From the NCBI GenBank assembly GCA_013368325.1, contig JAACJK010000167.1, positions 310,001 to 374,000 of the forward strand: DNA of 64,000 nucleotides. Reading direction: 5' to 3'. Of the stretch, positions 43,135 through 55,257 are shown one piece after another. Numbering within the stretch: the stretch's first letter is position 1; the number at the start of each line of letters is the position of its first letter. The position numbers and the translations under genes are program-made. The notes below the pieces were generated by a model that saw only the letters and a list, made by a program, of their open reading frames with translations, was not told the DNA's origin and searched no databases. The stretch is from Ephemerocybe angulata (taxonomy: Eukaryota > Basidiomycota > Agaricomycetes > Agaricales > Psathyrellaceae).

Positions 43135-46100
43135 CTAGAACGGTCCTCCTCCAGCTGTGATAAGCTGCGACACCTGTCCATATGTCTGCGAAAGCGTCTG
43201 CAGCTGCGTCTGCATGTACTCCTGCGGGTTCGGCACGTATGCCACAACATCAACCTCCTTCGTCTCTGATGCCGCAAGTCGCGAGTATGCCGCCTGGTAT
43301 CCCGCCGTCTGCTCCTCGAAATCGATCTCGGTAATCCCGGTGGCAGCTTCATCGTCGGCGTTCTTCGTAAGATGCTGAGGCTCGCTGAAGAGCTTTCGGA
43401 GAGCGCCGTACGCCGCAGGCCAGGCACGCACACTGGGCTCCTGCATCATCAGCCTGCTCTGGCAGAGCAGGCGAATCATGCCGACGACAGCAAGCTTGCG
43501 TTCGCGGATGGGGACCTTGGGTGCTTCAGGGATCACAAAGTTCGTCAAGATTTGCGACCAGAGTCTAGAGGGAGGTTAGACTGAATAAACGAGCATCATA
43601 TCCGGCACGCACGCAGGTTGGATGCCTTCCACTGTGCTGATGAGCATGTCAGGGTTGAATCCCTCGATGTTGGCAGCCAAAGTGAAGAGCAGGAATCGGC
43701 TGAGCAGATACACGTATTTGTCGGTCTTGCTCGACTGGAGCCTCGTCAACAAAGTCATGATGATCGGTCTCAGGTATTGCGACTGGAGGTCGGCGCTAAG
43801 TTGTTCGGTCAGAATCTGTCAAAGTTCTAAGAAAATCGGACCTACGGCTTGACGTGCAGAACAACGGATTGCAGAAGCTCAAAGCCCCAAGAGTCGTTGA
43901 TCTTCGAGGGGATCAGTCTCTGCTGGACAACAGCGAGGACGGATGCCATCTGCCCAGCAGCGACCATGGACTGAGCATCTCGGGCGATGAAGGCCTTCAA
44001 AAGCTTCACGAGACCGGGGATGCTTCCCTTTTGCTGCCAGACGGTAGGGGTGAGGAGGAACGGCAGAAGGCTACGGTAATCTTGAGGCACTTCTCCCGTG
44101 TGGAGCTCGAGCATCTGGGCCAAGACCTGGAAGACGTAGGGAATGTACTCTGCAATTCGTGGTTGGGAGAAGCTCTCATTTTAAAGGTGGAGAGGACGTA
44201 CGTTCAATGTCTTGCTGGATGATGACGTTGAAGGTTCCGAACAGAACTGATTCAAAGGTAGGAAGTGACGAAGGAGCGCCTTCAACAACGAATCTGAGGA
44301 AGGTGTCAGTGTGGTCCGTCCAAATGTAGAATGAGCGTAGCATACCGCATCAGCCCCGAGATACTCTCGAAGATGTATTGATCGAAGTTGGGGTTGCTGG
44401 GGTTCTTAGAGATAACCCCAAGGATGGCAACAAGTCGGTTCAGGACTACCTGGTATATGGGAATGAGGGTCTGGCGGGCAGTGATAATGATACGCATGGC
44501 GCCTGTGCAGAGGTAAGTCACATTACACTGGCCAAATTTCAAGCGACTTACATTTCATGAGATGGTCATTTTCAGCCACCTTCTCGGGGGTTCCTCCTGC
44601 CTCGATCCTGCTCAGGAGAGCGTCGAGGAGTTGGGCGGCGGAGTCATGGATGTCGGCTTGGGAGAATCTGGGAGTCTGTCAGTGATTGAGGAAGAGGACG
44701 GGTTGCGGTACGCACAGCAGCTTCTTGTCCTGCTTGATGAACAGAATTCGGTCAATGGTAATAGCAGCATAGGTATATGTGACATAGTTGTTGGAACGCA
44801 AGTGCTGGGCGAGGAGAGGGAGGACTGAGAGTAGTTGCTCTTTGTTCAGCTAAAACATCGGCAATTAGAATATTGTCATGGAGGATAGAGAAGGGAGGGC
44901 TCTTACTTGGTTTCGGAAAGCGTAGAGGAAGCGAATGGCGTCGACCTGCAGGATAGGGTGCACAGTGCCCGAGGCGGCTTGCAGATCTTGGTAAACGTGC
45001 TCAGAAAAGAACTTGACGACGTCGACAAGCGCGTTTGTGGATGTAACACCGTGCTGGGTGGTAGAGCCCCTGGTGGCAATGGCGGTCAGCAGGAAGATAG
45101 CGCTATCTTTGGCCTTCCAGTTCTCCTCCTTGTTAGCGTTGTACTGGCCAAGACCGGTGTTGATCCAGGAACCGACGATCTCAGTCGTATCTGCTTCGTA
45201 GCCACTTCCCACCAGAGCCTGCAGGACGTCGGCGGCCGCGTGACGACGGGTAGCGAGGTCGGTACCAGCAGCAGACAGAGAGAGGTCGAGACGGATGAAC
45301 TCGAGAGGGTCGTCCTCGAACTGCTCAACGTCGTGCTCTCGGAGCGACACGTTAGGAATGACGACACCCTGGACGAGGGTAGAGATGGTCTCCTTAGAGG
45401 AGAAGAGCTCCTTGTAGTATCCCGTGCGGATGGCGGTGGAGATGAAGCGCAGGGACTGGGAGACGAGAGCATCGTCGGCGATCGCGGGGAGTTTGTTCGA
45501 GCCGATGAGGAGCCAGACGTTCTGTACGATCGTGGCGACGGCGGAGGAGCGCTGGAGCTGGTCGGGGTAGAGCTTGATCCAGAGCTCGGCAATTTCGAGG
45601 ATGCTGGTTTTGATTTTGGAGGGGAAGGAGGGCGTTTCGTCGTCGGGGTCGCCTCGGAGCTCGGCAGGGTCCCAGGTTATGAACCGGTGAAACCAGCCGT
45701 TGGAGCCGAAGAACTCCTCGTAGTTGTCTTCAATCGCGGGTGGCAGATCGTGGCATGTGAGGTCGTAAAAGATAGCAGTTAGGAGAACCATAGCGTGGGC
45801 GATGAGGGCATAGTTGGAGACGGGAGTGGTGACAGATGGAGCAGAGGATGGGTTCATGAGGAGCTCTGCGGTGCGTTTGAAGAGAGCGAGGAAGGGCGTC
45901 ACAAACTTCTCGAGGACGATGTTGATCTCGGTGAAGAGCTTGTCAGAACGGACCTGCGCCCTCCAGTGCTTGAAGATAGAGTGGGCAGTTTCGAGGACCC
46001 CGACATTGACGTTGTAGTCGGTAAGAGAGAATGAAGACACGAGTTGCTGGAATACAGTCAGTAATGTGCGGTAAAGCGGAATGGAACACTCACATCTAGC

Positions 46101-46513
46101 AGATCATTCCACTTTTCCGGAAAGTCGAGCTCTGCGATAAGCGCGACTGACTCTGCGATCTGTGCTCGGATGGCTTTGTCTCCGGGATTGGACAGAGCAA
46201 GCATGGCAGGCACGAGCTGGGACCTAAGTGCCGCCTTGTCATCCTCGGCAAGCGGTTGCACGTCCTACTACAGGTCAGACAGGTCCATCGAGAGCGCGTC
46301 AAAGCTTACCTCTTCCCATCGAAGCTTTGCGATGTTTTTGAGGTAGACCCCGCCTGCCAAACGCACACTTCGATCCTGGCTCTGTTCGAGCACAAGAGCG
46401 AGCAGGTGGGTCAGGAATCCTTGCTGGACACTTAGTTCATAGAGCTTCTGTTCTGCCTGTTTCCTGGACGAAGGATCAAGAGATGCGAGAAGGAGTTTGG
46501 GGAGATCGGACAT
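43135..46513 (-). CDS. CSE1: Exportin-2 (importin-alpha re-exporter CSE1/CAS)
   Basis: Ten exons: 46513-46310, 46264-46094, 46046-44907, 44849-44716, 44667-44552, 44502-44346, 44293-44202, 44149-43846, 43795-43613 and 43564-43135, giving 976 residues, the usual family length. The importin-beta N-terminal pattern is at the start (SSRKQAEQKLYELS...RLAGGVYLKNIAKLRW). It is followed by all-helical HEAT repeats and the CSE1 C-terminus (RLQSSKTDKYVYLLSRFLLF, EGIQPALWSQIL, FEEQTAGYQAAYSRLAASE, then PQEYMQTQLQTLSQTYGQ). It returns importin-alpha from nucleus to cytosol with RanGTP. The intron after LHVKP was set to 43796-43845. A nearer CAG acceptor would give a 30-nt intron and a stop, whereas the later TTAG restores PADLQSQYLRP, matching the length of this loop in other CAS proteins. 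Confidence 0.92.
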
Positions 46514-46633
46514 GGTGAAAGTTGAAGGCAAGGCTCTCTGGACGAGCGCGTCTCAAAGGCGTCCGTCACGTGGCTCGATATTGCACCGCCACTGGAGCGC
46601 GTCGACCGGGTACGGGCCTTGGCAGGATCTGCC
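46514..46633. promoter_or_regulatory. Short bidirectional promoter between CSE1 and recyclin-1
   Basis: Only 120 bp separate the divergent ATGs of the exportin (minus) and recyclin (plus) genes, so both promoters and 5' leaders must share or overlap this interval. I see no clear TATA box. The sequence is GC-rich, with CGTCCGTCACGTGG containing an E-box-like CACGTG at about 46565. Confidence 0.5.
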
Positions 46634-49600
46634 ATGGACAAGTTTGCGACCCTCGAGCCCGTCAAGCTCTACACCTCCTTCACCTCGGGAAAGCCCGCCC
46701 AAAAGCAAACTCCGCAGCCCGCATTCCTGGGCAGGCTCCCCCTCGATCTCCATGTTCTTGTTCTCTCCCATCTCCCGGTTCCAGATATCCCGGCCTATGC
46801 GGCCTCGTCTCGCGCCCTCTCTGCCCTCCTCCGCGACCCCGACTCGCAGATCTGGAAGGCGAAATGGACCGCTCTCGGTGTAGACCGCCATGACCTTGGA
46901 TCGACGCTCGACGAGCTCGAACGCAAGAACAACGCAAAGAGCGCCGTCTCGAGGGCCGCAGCACCGCCCACCCTCGCGGTCGACGACGAGTTTGGCGACT
47001 TTGCCGATGCAGACGTCCTCAATCCACCCTCGGATGAGATGGGGGACTTTGTAGGGGCGTTCAACGGAATACAAATGTCCCAACCGACCCATGTAATCTT
47101 CGATTCCCCTGCGCCGACGGCAACCAAGAACACATATCGAGCCAAGTTCATCCGGGCCTTCGGCTTGCTCAAACCCCTGGTCAAGCTCCTCGACAATCCA
47201 CCCCACCTCGTACTTTCTCAGCTCGCAGACATCGTCGCTAACCCCGCGGCCCCTAGCGCAACACCTCTGCTGGTTGAAGCCCAAACCCTCAGACTACTCT
47301 CCCGGTTTCTCTCTCAAGAGTTACAGCCAGTGCGACGATGGGAAATTATGTACCCTGCTCTCCGCTCAGCGATGGACAGGTTCGATGCCAATATGCTGGC
47401 AGCATTCGATACAGCGGACAGTAGAGGCGACGAACCCGCGATGCGAGAAGCTGCCGAGTCTAGTTGGCAGGTATGGGACGGGGTGGGGGATTGGGAATTG
47501 GGCAAAGTGTGGGCGGAGAAGCGCGAGATATTCTACCAGACGGGGGATTGGAACCCACTGGACAACTTTACGTGCGTGATCTTAAACTAGATGGTGTGCT
47601 TTCTTGCTGATGACAAGTAGGGAGGAAGGTGGACTGGCGTTTGATGCTATGGACAGCTTCATGGAATGGGTCCTGAGTTCCATGAATGATCACGGGGCGC
47701 GTGCAGTTAGAGTCTTTCCACCGGCCTCTCAGGTACTGCTGTCCTTTGCGGATCGTGTAGCGACTGAAGTGGTGAGCACGCTTCGTAACCATTCTCTGTC
47801 TACGTCGTATTAATTGTGTAGGTTGGCGAATATGTCTCGTCTTTGCTGTCAAGAGCCCGGGAACTATCTACAGATACATACCTGAAGTCCGTTGCTGCAT
47901 CGTTCAGAGAATCGTGGAGGATGGTCGATGCTATTCTCGCTGCCGCGACGCAGAGGGAGAACTCCAATATTCCCAAAACTCAAGCGGAGGACGTCATGTA
48001 AGTCAGACCCTTCTGGTGATTGGAAGGAGGCTCATGAGGCATTTATTAGATACCGAATGTTTGAGGCGAACATGGATGAGTACCTCGACGAGGAGGTCGA
48101 GGTCGTAAAGATGCTCTTCGATACCATCTGCAAGGGTTGGGACAACACCGAGGTATGTACCCCGCTTGTTGAGCATCTTCGATGTCTTATGATTGAATAG
48201 AGCTCCTCCAGCGCTGCGAAGCAAGACGCTGCCCGGTTTCTGGCGTCCCAAAATCCAGCTCAAGTGAAACGGAACGTCCTCGGCGCCTTCACCAACCTTC
48301 TCCTCCTCCCCGTCACGATCGTACCCCGCACTGTAAACGCCGTCGGAGGTGCCCTTATGACGGGAGGCTCTGCCGCCGTGCAAGGTATCTCAATGTTGAA
48401 CCCTGCTCGTTGGGGTGCAACTTCGCAAAACGAGAACAGCGCGTACTCTCGCAACCTTGCGAACGGCGGCGGCTCGATTCTCCTCGACGAAGACGACGAA
48501 CTACCGGTCCCCAGGAAGGCCCAAAACTCCGTCTCGTTGAACGAGTTCGAGGCACTATCTCCGACACCATTGATCTCCGCAGGCGCCCCTCCGGTTTCTG
48601 CTTCCAGCGTCATTGAAGAAGATACCCACCAGCTTGACTTGCTGCTTTCTCTCGATGTCGCATTGGAACTAATTCACGCTGACCGAGAGGCGCTGAAGCG
48701 TGTCGAAATCTTCGCGGGGTACCCGGGGCATTATGGACATCGCGTCAAAGATACCATTGAAGAACTGTTTATTCTCTTCCTGCAGGCGTTGGGGGAACGG
48801 CATGTTACGAGCGGGTTCTACAAGTACGTCTGCGAGCGCTTATCTTCGGTGATACGATATCGATGCTATGGAGCGTAGAGCGACCGAGCGGATGAAGTCG
48901 TACAAGCCCGCTGAGCACCACGAGACGGCGAATGTGGCGCCGTTGGAGCAGTTCTTCGAGCTCGTGCATATGGGTGATACGATTCAGTCCATGGTGCAGG
49001 TTTACTTCGATAAGGAGCTGGTATGTCGTCTGATTGAGTAACGAGGGTGCCTATGCTGATGTGTTCTTTGATGTAGGCTCCTCATATCGACAAAACCGAC
49101 TTTCTGAATGCCGTTGTGAGGGAGAAGAAGCGGTTTGAGAACGCGTTGGACGACTCGGTCGCCGCTGGGTTGAACGCGGGAACTGAAGTCTTGATGAACC
49201 AGGTATGTTCGACGTGTGTGGCTCGAACGTGAGCGTTGATGTTGATGGTTATTTAGGTGGACCATATTATCACGACATTGACGAAACCACGAGAGTATTA
49301 CCCGCCGGAGGATGGAACCATGGAACTCGGACCTACGCATGCATGTCAGGAGGCGATCAAGTGTTTGGAGGTGCATTGTAAGCTACTCAAGGGGAGCACG
49401 AGCAAGGAAGTGTTGGAGGTGTTTTATCAGGAGGTTGGCATCCGGTTGATTGCGTGAGTGGTTTGGGTCTCTTGCTGGAATGAATTGGCCGAGATTGACG
49501 TGGTGGCGCAGCATTCTTCAGAAGCATATCAAGAGGCAGATCATTTCGCTGAATGGAGGGTTCCAGATCATTGCGGATTTGAATGCTTATAACACATTCA

Positions 49601-49953
49601 TAACCTCCCTTAAGGTGTGTCATGTCCTATTCTGTCCGAACTCCGGGGCTGATAGATGTTTAGGTGCAAAGTATCATCTCGGATTTTGCTAACCTCAAGA
49701 TGCTGGGCCATGTTTATGTTGTTGAGGATGCCAAGGACTTGGCCCAGATTGTAAGAGATGTAACCCGGTATGGGGGAGCTTATAGGCCAGAGGTGAAATT
49801 TGTCCTGTTATTCTGAGATGTTATGTTTGCTGATTGGGCTTTTAGGATATTTATGAGTTCATTCAAAGGAGGTCAGATTGGAAGAAGATTGAGAAGATTG
49901 TGGATAAAACTATGTACAACCTTAGCTTTAAGGAGGATTGTATTATAACTTGA
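46634..49953 (+). CDS. RCY1: Recyclin-1: F-box protein with Sec10-like domain
   Basis: Eleven exons (46634-47571, 47621-47771, 47822-47997, 48050-48152, 48201-48823, 48879-49020, 49077-49202, 49257-49453, 49512-49614, 49664-49792, 49846-49953) encode 931 residues. LGRLPLDLHVLVLSHLPVPDIPAYAASSRALSALL at about 31-65 is an F-box. An acidic linker (VDDEFGDFADADV) follows, then a long all-helical region related to exocyst Sec10: DWNPLDNFTEEG, FMEWVLSSMNDHG, FEANMDEYLDEEVEVVK, and MTGG/NPARWG before a Ser-rich insert. The C-terminus has VDHIITTLTKPREYYPPEDG, ACQEAIKCLEVHC and LNGGFQIIADLNAYNTFI. This architecture is that of yeast Rcy1 and fission yeast Pof6, which act with Skp1 in endosome-to-surface recycling. 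All junctions keep phase. The start is the first in-frame ATG after 46619. Confidence 0.9.
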
Positions 49954-51400
49954 TGTGCATTTTTGTGTAATATAGTCAAGTAATATAGGGTGACTGTGGA
50001 TCTGGTTACACTGATTCTCAGTTGTTGCCGACGCCATGCGCCTCTGGCCATCGTCTCGACGAAGCTTTGCGGTCGAGCACGACAAGGACGAGCTGGTTGA
50101 CTAACGCATAGATCAGCATCATTGCAAGGCAAGCACGATGGCTGGTGTGCGAGGCGAGTGTACGAGTCAGTGGCACCAAATGTTGAACTGCCTGCACTAG
50201 TCGCAGGCCGTGGCATTGTTCATCCATTCCCAGCTAATGTCACTGTAAGCCATCCACCTGGGGGAAACCCCTGGTTTAGCACCCTGGAGATCCTCCTGGC
50301 CTACCTGTTAGTAAAATCCCGGAAAGTGCCTGGGTAGGCCAGGGTTTGCTCCCGGGTTTTGCATTCCTGAGCCATGGGGAGCATCCGGGAGGAACTCCTG
50401 GCCGAATGTGCGATATCCTGGGTGACATGAATTGTGCTCCAGGGCGCATCCGGGGCTATATCCTGGGTCACCAAGGAGAAGGTCCGTGAATATCTGGCTG
50501 CAAGATTACCCAGTACCCTGTACTCCAGACTTGCTCCAGACCCTTCGTGGCAGAACCGATGGTTGACCGATGGTAATTGGTACAGAATGTTTATTCTGAT
50601 GCAGGGCTAGCTAGTTACATAATACAGAGTGTACTGGGTAGATACGGAATAGACAATGATTACTGGATGGGGTAAAATATGGCTCATGTAGCCGATGGTG
50701 GAGGACATCAAAGGGATCATGGTGACTTGCTTACTATAACCCAATCACCCATCCCATTCCCTCCCATTCCCACAAAAGCCCACTTCCGACCAAGGCGAGT
50801 TCATATGTTCAGCTTGTACCTATCCTGCATGTGATTTAACCAGATCGCCATTGCTCTGACGAGGTAGTAGAACTCACCTAGCTGGTGGTTGGCAAGGCCG
50901 CCATCTAATCGGAAGGAGTCTATATATCGCCATGGTGAGTTAGTGATAAGTGGTGAAAGAGGAAAGCAGGACTTACTGCTTGCTCAAGCGCTCAAGAGGG
51001 GATGGCTTGGTAAACAGTGAGTCTCGAGACACTCCATTGGTGGTGGGAAAGGAGAGAGGTGGAATGATCATTGCTTGGCGTGGTTACCAGCTTTATAAAG
51101 CACTAATTTTGGGCTCCGCTTCGAACCTGCTATCCGGAACCTCGGGAATCCCCTCCAAGTGCACTTTCATGTCCGCGTTCTCATTTTCTCAAAGTACTTT
51201 AAGAGGGTCGGCTAAGCGCGAGTCCAATTAGACCACTTTCAAGTTTCAACATTCAGTGTCTCGACTTTTATCTTGGCCACATCATTGTTTAATTTGTTAC
51301 AATATCATTAATGGCTGCCATGGTCGGTTGACAACTCACAAGGCCACTAGGTAGTACGCCAGAACAATATATCTGATTCCAGGTAGCAATTGTACAAGAA
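49954..51400. other. Gene-free interval after recyclin-1
   Basis: It holds the recyclin 3' end, the CCTGGG repeat described separately, and AT-richer sequence from 50550. Short open frames here (for example 50950-51231) have no recognisable composition. This marks the switch from gene-dense to repeat-rich DNA. Confidence 0.5.
50243..50500 (+). repeat. CCTGGG-rich degenerate repeat, left of the transposon
   Basis: The stretch is dense in CCTGGG/CCAGG/CCCGGG words (for example GCCTGGGTAGGCCAGGG and TTTGCTCCCGGG) with no coding potential. Similar wording occurs in reverse orientation at 55258-55460, so both may be copies or ends of one unnamed repeat family. Confidence 0.5.
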
Positions 51401-51403
51401 AAT
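51401..51403. repeat. Target-site duplication AAT, left copy
   Basis: AAT immediately precedes the left inverted repeat and is repeated at 55237-55239 immediately after the right one. A 3-bp duplication is the hallmark of PIF/Harbinger insertion, although TWA is the commonest target. Confidence 0.65.
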
Positions 51404-51439
51404 AGGGGTGTTCACACCAGGGTGTTTCGGGGTTGTTTC
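51404..51439 (+). repeat. Left terminal inverted repeat
   Basis: It starts AGGGGTGTTCACACCAGGG and pairs, with about five mismatches and a one-base gap, with the reverse complement of 55202-55236. Confidence 0.8.
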
Positions 51440-51540
51440 GAATGTTTGTTTTAGTAGATTAATACGGATGTCAAAACAGAATCTGCAAAAACACCCTCAG
51501 AGGGTGTTTTCGCAGAATGAATAATTGTTTTGGGCGATAG

Positions 51541-51592
51541 GTCATGTGGGTGGTCATGTGGGTGGTCATGTGGGTGGTCATGTGGGTGGTCA
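51541..51592 (+). repeat. 12-bp minisatellite, about four units
   Basis: The unit GTCATGTGGGTG is repeated head to tail four times with almost no divergence, inside the transposon near its left end. Such subterminal arrays can bind transposase or arise by slippage; nothing further can be said. Confidence 0.85.
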
Positions 51593-51713
51593 CGGGCTGC
51601 CATCAATGCCATCAAATCTAATTATCATCGCGTCGTTGTGCGCGATTTTTCTTGTCGACCTTACGGCTCATCGCCTCAGTCCTCCAGCCCCGTAAGCCTG
51701 CCCAAGTACTGGC

Positions 51714-53304
51714 ATGGCTGTCGGTACACCTCCGAAGCTGCGTAAAATGCGCAAAGATCTCGTTGAAATGGAGAAAAAGGCGGCTGAGAAGGCAGCAAAG
51801 AAGGCGAAGAAAGGTGCTCCTGCTGCCAGCGCTACACCCTCTGTCACTGCCCCAAAAAGGGTGGACGTCCCCCAAAGAAGAAGGGAGATGAAGCCGTCGC
51901 ACCCAGCAAGAACAAGGCCGAGGATGTGGCTTCCGACCCACCAGTCAAGGAGGAGGGTGAGGCCGTTGACAGTGCAAAGAAAAAGGTGCCAGCCATCAGG
52001 TGCATTGTATATATACTTACTCGTGCTCTTTCTAACAATGCTGGTGCAGTTGGTCCGCTATGCCAGAGCTCACGGACACACTCCTCACAAAAATAGAGGA
52101 AAATGAACCCCGCCGCACGGCTTTGGGCTTTACAAAAGGCAACCCTGAGGATGGCTCTGCAGGCAAGATGACTACCCACCACCACACCACACTGGCTAAG
52201 CTCGTTCTCATTCCCCATGAGTCTGGTCTCTGGAAGGACGTTGACCCTAAGGACCTCTCTCAAGCTGTGAGGTACCGCATCACGGCATAAGTGTTTCAAC
52301 TTCATTGCAAATGATGATTGTTTGCTCACAGGCTATGCACCTGTACAGCATGAAGCAAATCTTTAATCAATGTCGTGAGGACCTCAAAGCAACCGGGAAT
52401 GAGATCGTGATGGAGGGAAAGGAGGACACACTCACGGGCGATTTGAAGAACATATGGGGTGTGTTTCTTAGTGCCTTTTCATTAAACACAGGTGTGCTGA
52501 ACTATCCAACATTAGATAGAGTCGCCGAAACATGCCATTACTAGAAGCACATGTATGACCTCATGGCAGACAGCCCCGTATACAACGACCAGGCCTGTAG
52601 CAACAGTAAAGACTTGCTGGACAAGGAACTCGATGGTCTTCTCGAGCAGCACTCGTCCCAGAAGAAGGACGACGAGGTCATCAAAGTCGATGATTCGAAT
52701 GATGATGTGCATTGTATTCATGCGAGCAGGGAACCATTTACTAATAGATTAATACATCCAGGAGTCTCAAGACAGATCTGACGATGAGAAAGAGGTGAAG
52801 AAACCTGGGAGAAAGGAGGTGGCTAAAAAGGAATCAACATCCGTTGGCGGGAAGCGCAAGAATGCCATGCTTTCACAGCTGGAGGTCATGGCTGATGCTG
52901 ACTGTGCAGCTTGTAAGCGTGTTGTACAACAGAAAATAGAAGGGAAGCAGCAACAGATCAAACGAGAGCAGGATACGATCATCAAGACTAAGCAGATGGA
53001 GCTCGAATGGAAGGCCCGAGAATCGGATAAGCAATGCCAGCATGAACTCAATGTTCTATGTCTGCATCTAACGTTGGGAGGCAACAGTAGTGGTGGGCAG
53101 ATGGTAGGAGGGTTTGCCACACCCACTCCTGACCGTAGCTTTGATGGTATGCGGGATGTGATGCACGGTACCTCGCTCATGAGCTCGTCGCCCATTCTTG
53201 ATAGTGCCCCTCTCTTTTTGCCTAGTGGTACCAACATGTCTGACTTTGATATGTCAATGTACGCTGCTGGGGGGAATCTCGGTCTTGATGGTGCTGACTT
53301 TTAG
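51714..53304 (+). pseudogene. Harbinger accessory Myb/SANT-like DNA-binding protein (decayed)
   Basis: The N-terminus from MAVGTPPKLRKMRKDLVEME is Lys/Ala-rich. A one-base loss in an A run near 51855 shifts frame, beyond which KKGGRPPKKKG, an AT-hook, reads on. An intron (about 52001-52050) leads to WSAMPELTDTLLTKIEENEP...AGFTKGN-type wording and then NQCREDLKATGNEIV, the helical pattern of Myb/SANT-like domains found in Harbinger partner proteins. A TAG after AETCHY at about 52543 truncates it. The remainder encodes an acidic linker, a second AT-hook-like KKPGRKEVAKK, a coiled coil (KIEGKQQQIKREQDTI) and a low-complexity tail ending GLDGADF. In known elements this protein brings the transposase to the nucleus and to the terminal repeats. 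Confidence 0.7.
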
Positions 53305-53350
53305 ATAGTGCAATTGGGATAGACAGAATAAATATATATATACATGACTA

Positions 53351-54778
53351 TTACTCACTGTCGAGCTCAGCAAAGAGTGCTTTCTTTAACTCCTCACGCT
53401 TAATCTTCCCCCTCATCAGCTCTATATCATGTTCCTCAGCTCGCACCCTTTCGCCTGCTACTGTTTCTGCCTCACTCTCGTGCTGCTCTCCTGATGACAA
53501 GCGTTCTTCTTGCATAATCTCAAGGCCTTCACGGTAAAAAGAATCGAGGGTGAAGTCTTCTGTGTGCTCCTGTTGCATCGCAAAGTTGTGGATGGCCATG
53601 CAAGCAATAATCCAATATGTTGTGAACTTGACATGGTCAGTATTGTCCACGCGCAGTCGAAGGCTGCGCAGTGAGCTGAACCATGGCATGTTCTGAGCGG
53701 ATCCAGACCTTTGACACATGGTAGTTGAACTCTGAGTTCCGTGGCTCATCTTTCTCGGGGCTGGTAAATTGTGCTTCAGCGGCTTGCACGAAAGGGACAT
53801 AAATATGGAATAGTATGCACCTTTTGTACGGTGCCACAAGCCAGGTCTGTAATGGATATGCTGAATCCCCCCATACCCACTCGCCTGGTCGAAGTAGTGT
53901 GTTGTGCTCCTGTGGAATGCGCGTCTTCTTCCAGGCGGTTGCATTGTGCTGACTCCCTGGGAGTCCAATTCCGTAATCTATAATGCGCAGATTGGGCAAC
54001 GAGATGATCTCGTTGAGGTCAGTAGTAGATAGGTAGTATGAATTATGAATACATACCTGGACATTCATGGAGTAGTTTGACTTCCAGTCATAAAAGCTTG
54101 TCCCGAAAAATGCAGGCCTCGAGTACAATGGTACCAAGGTTCCGTCGACCATAACCCATCCATCCCTCCAAGCTTCGCATGACAGCTCTTCAACGGCATC
54201 CTTTGCAGCTTCAATCTCATCTGGGGTGGGCCACTTTGGGGCCACTGAATTGCAGAGCGGCAAAACCTGTCGGAGCATATAGCTGCAATGACACGGCGAA
54301 TACACACTGATACTGTTCCAAATCCCACCCCTGCCCACAATGCAACCTCTATAATGCTTGCTGCATTTCCAAAATGACTGAACTTGTAGAGAGTAATGGC
54401 AAGTTGATGTTCAATGGGAACCTGCTCAGTACCTGGGATGGGCGAGTTATTCTGGAAGACAACATGGTCTCTGATCGCATCGCGCAGGAGATTAAATGTA
54501 TCTGGGGTGACACGAAGCAGGTGTCGAAAGATATCTGGGCGATCTGCCTTCCATACATTTAGCACGAGGTTGATGTTTTCAGATGTCTTCTGGATGGGAA
54601 CACGTTCGTTGATGTAGCGCCGGGAGTGGAGGTGTGTGAGACACTGGAAGAGTACTGTAAAGAATGAAGGGCCAGTGTCATCGCTGGTGGTGGAAGAGCC
54701 AGAGGATGATGAGTCATCTATACCCTCGATTTCATCGTCAAGGGCCTCTGATGCTTCCCGCATATGCTGCAGAATCAT
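53351..54778 (-). pseudogene. PIF/Harbinger DDE_4-type transposase (decayed)
   Basis: Read from 54778, the N-terminal helical region (HQLAITLYKFSHFGNAASI, GTVSVCIRRVIAAI) is followed by the catalytic core. MVDGTLVPLYSRPAF carries the first Asp, DYGIGLPGSQHNATAW the region of the second, WVWGDSAYPLQTWLVAPYK the GDSAYPL hallmark, and VWIRSEHAM the Glu. The C-terminus is FTTYWIIACMAIHNF and a charged helix. Two introns seem present (after NYSMNVQ and after VAPYK). There are three lesions: a stop three codons into a probable upstream start at about 54824, an 11-bp tandem duplication near 54237 that shifts frame after AIQWP, and a small deletion plus shift just after EHAM. The enzyme would cut and paste the element. 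Confidence 0.82.
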
Positions 54779-55201
54779 GGTGTTAAGCAGGACATCAGTG
54801 AGGGCTTGCCGCTCTGTTTGTCAAGGCATGGTGGTGGTATGCAGAATATGAACGGCTGTTAAAATTTAAAACTTTACAGAATGCCCATGGTATACTCCAC
54901 AATGTCTTGGGTGATCGAGCTTACTCAAATCCGGCATAGAGAGGCACCACAACTCAGTATAGGTGCGCGGCGCCTAAGGACAGGGGCCAGATCAGGAGCC
55001 AGACTTGCTTTTTTGAGTCTGCCTCGTGATCTACTCGGAGGTTGCCGCGCCAATCTAATCTAATCAGGGCAACATCAAGGAAATCAAACGAGGGAAAACA
55101 TTATTGAAAACAAATATCTAGCGGGGGTTTCACGGGGGAAACAAAATAATACAGTGTTTTGGGCTCAAGACAGAGATTTTTGAAGATTGAGAACAAACCC
55201 C

Positions 55202-55236
55202 AAAACAGAGCCGAAACACCCGGCGTGAACACCCCT
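55202..55236 (-). repeat. Right terminal inverted repeat
   Basis: The minus strand starts AGGGGTGTTCACGCCGGG and matches the left repeat. AAT follows at 55237-55239, the right copy of the target duplication. Confidence 0.8.
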
Positions 55237-55257
55237 AATGGCAGCTACCTGTGACCC

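Larger units (their letters stand above)
51404..55236. mobile_element. PIF/Harbinger-type DNA transposon, two-gene, decayed
   Basis: The element is 3,833 bp. Imperfect terminal inverted repeats of about 36 bp begin AGGGGTGTTCAC at both ends and continue with GGGTGTTTCGG. A direct AAT lies on each side. Inside are two convergent genes, as is standard in this superfamily: a Myb/SANT-like DNA-binding protein on the plus strand and a DDE_4-type transposase on the minus strand. Both are broken by frameshifts and stops, so the copy is no longer autonomous. A four-unit 12-bp minisatellite sits just inside the left end. Confidence 0.85.

Noticed and set aside
43846..43875. Frameshift or noncanonical splice in CSE1 after LHVKP
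   Set aside because: Using the acceptor TTAG at 43796 gives a normal 50-nt intron and restores the frame and the expected loop length.
44907..45782. A 291-codon open frame antisense to CSE1
   Set aside because: It lies wholly within a conserved exportin exon and shows only Gly/Val/Glu-rich shadow composition.
51541..51592. Regular short repeats as a CRISPR-like array
   Set aside because: Units are 12 bp head to tail without spacers, in a eukaryotic transposon; it is a minisatellite.
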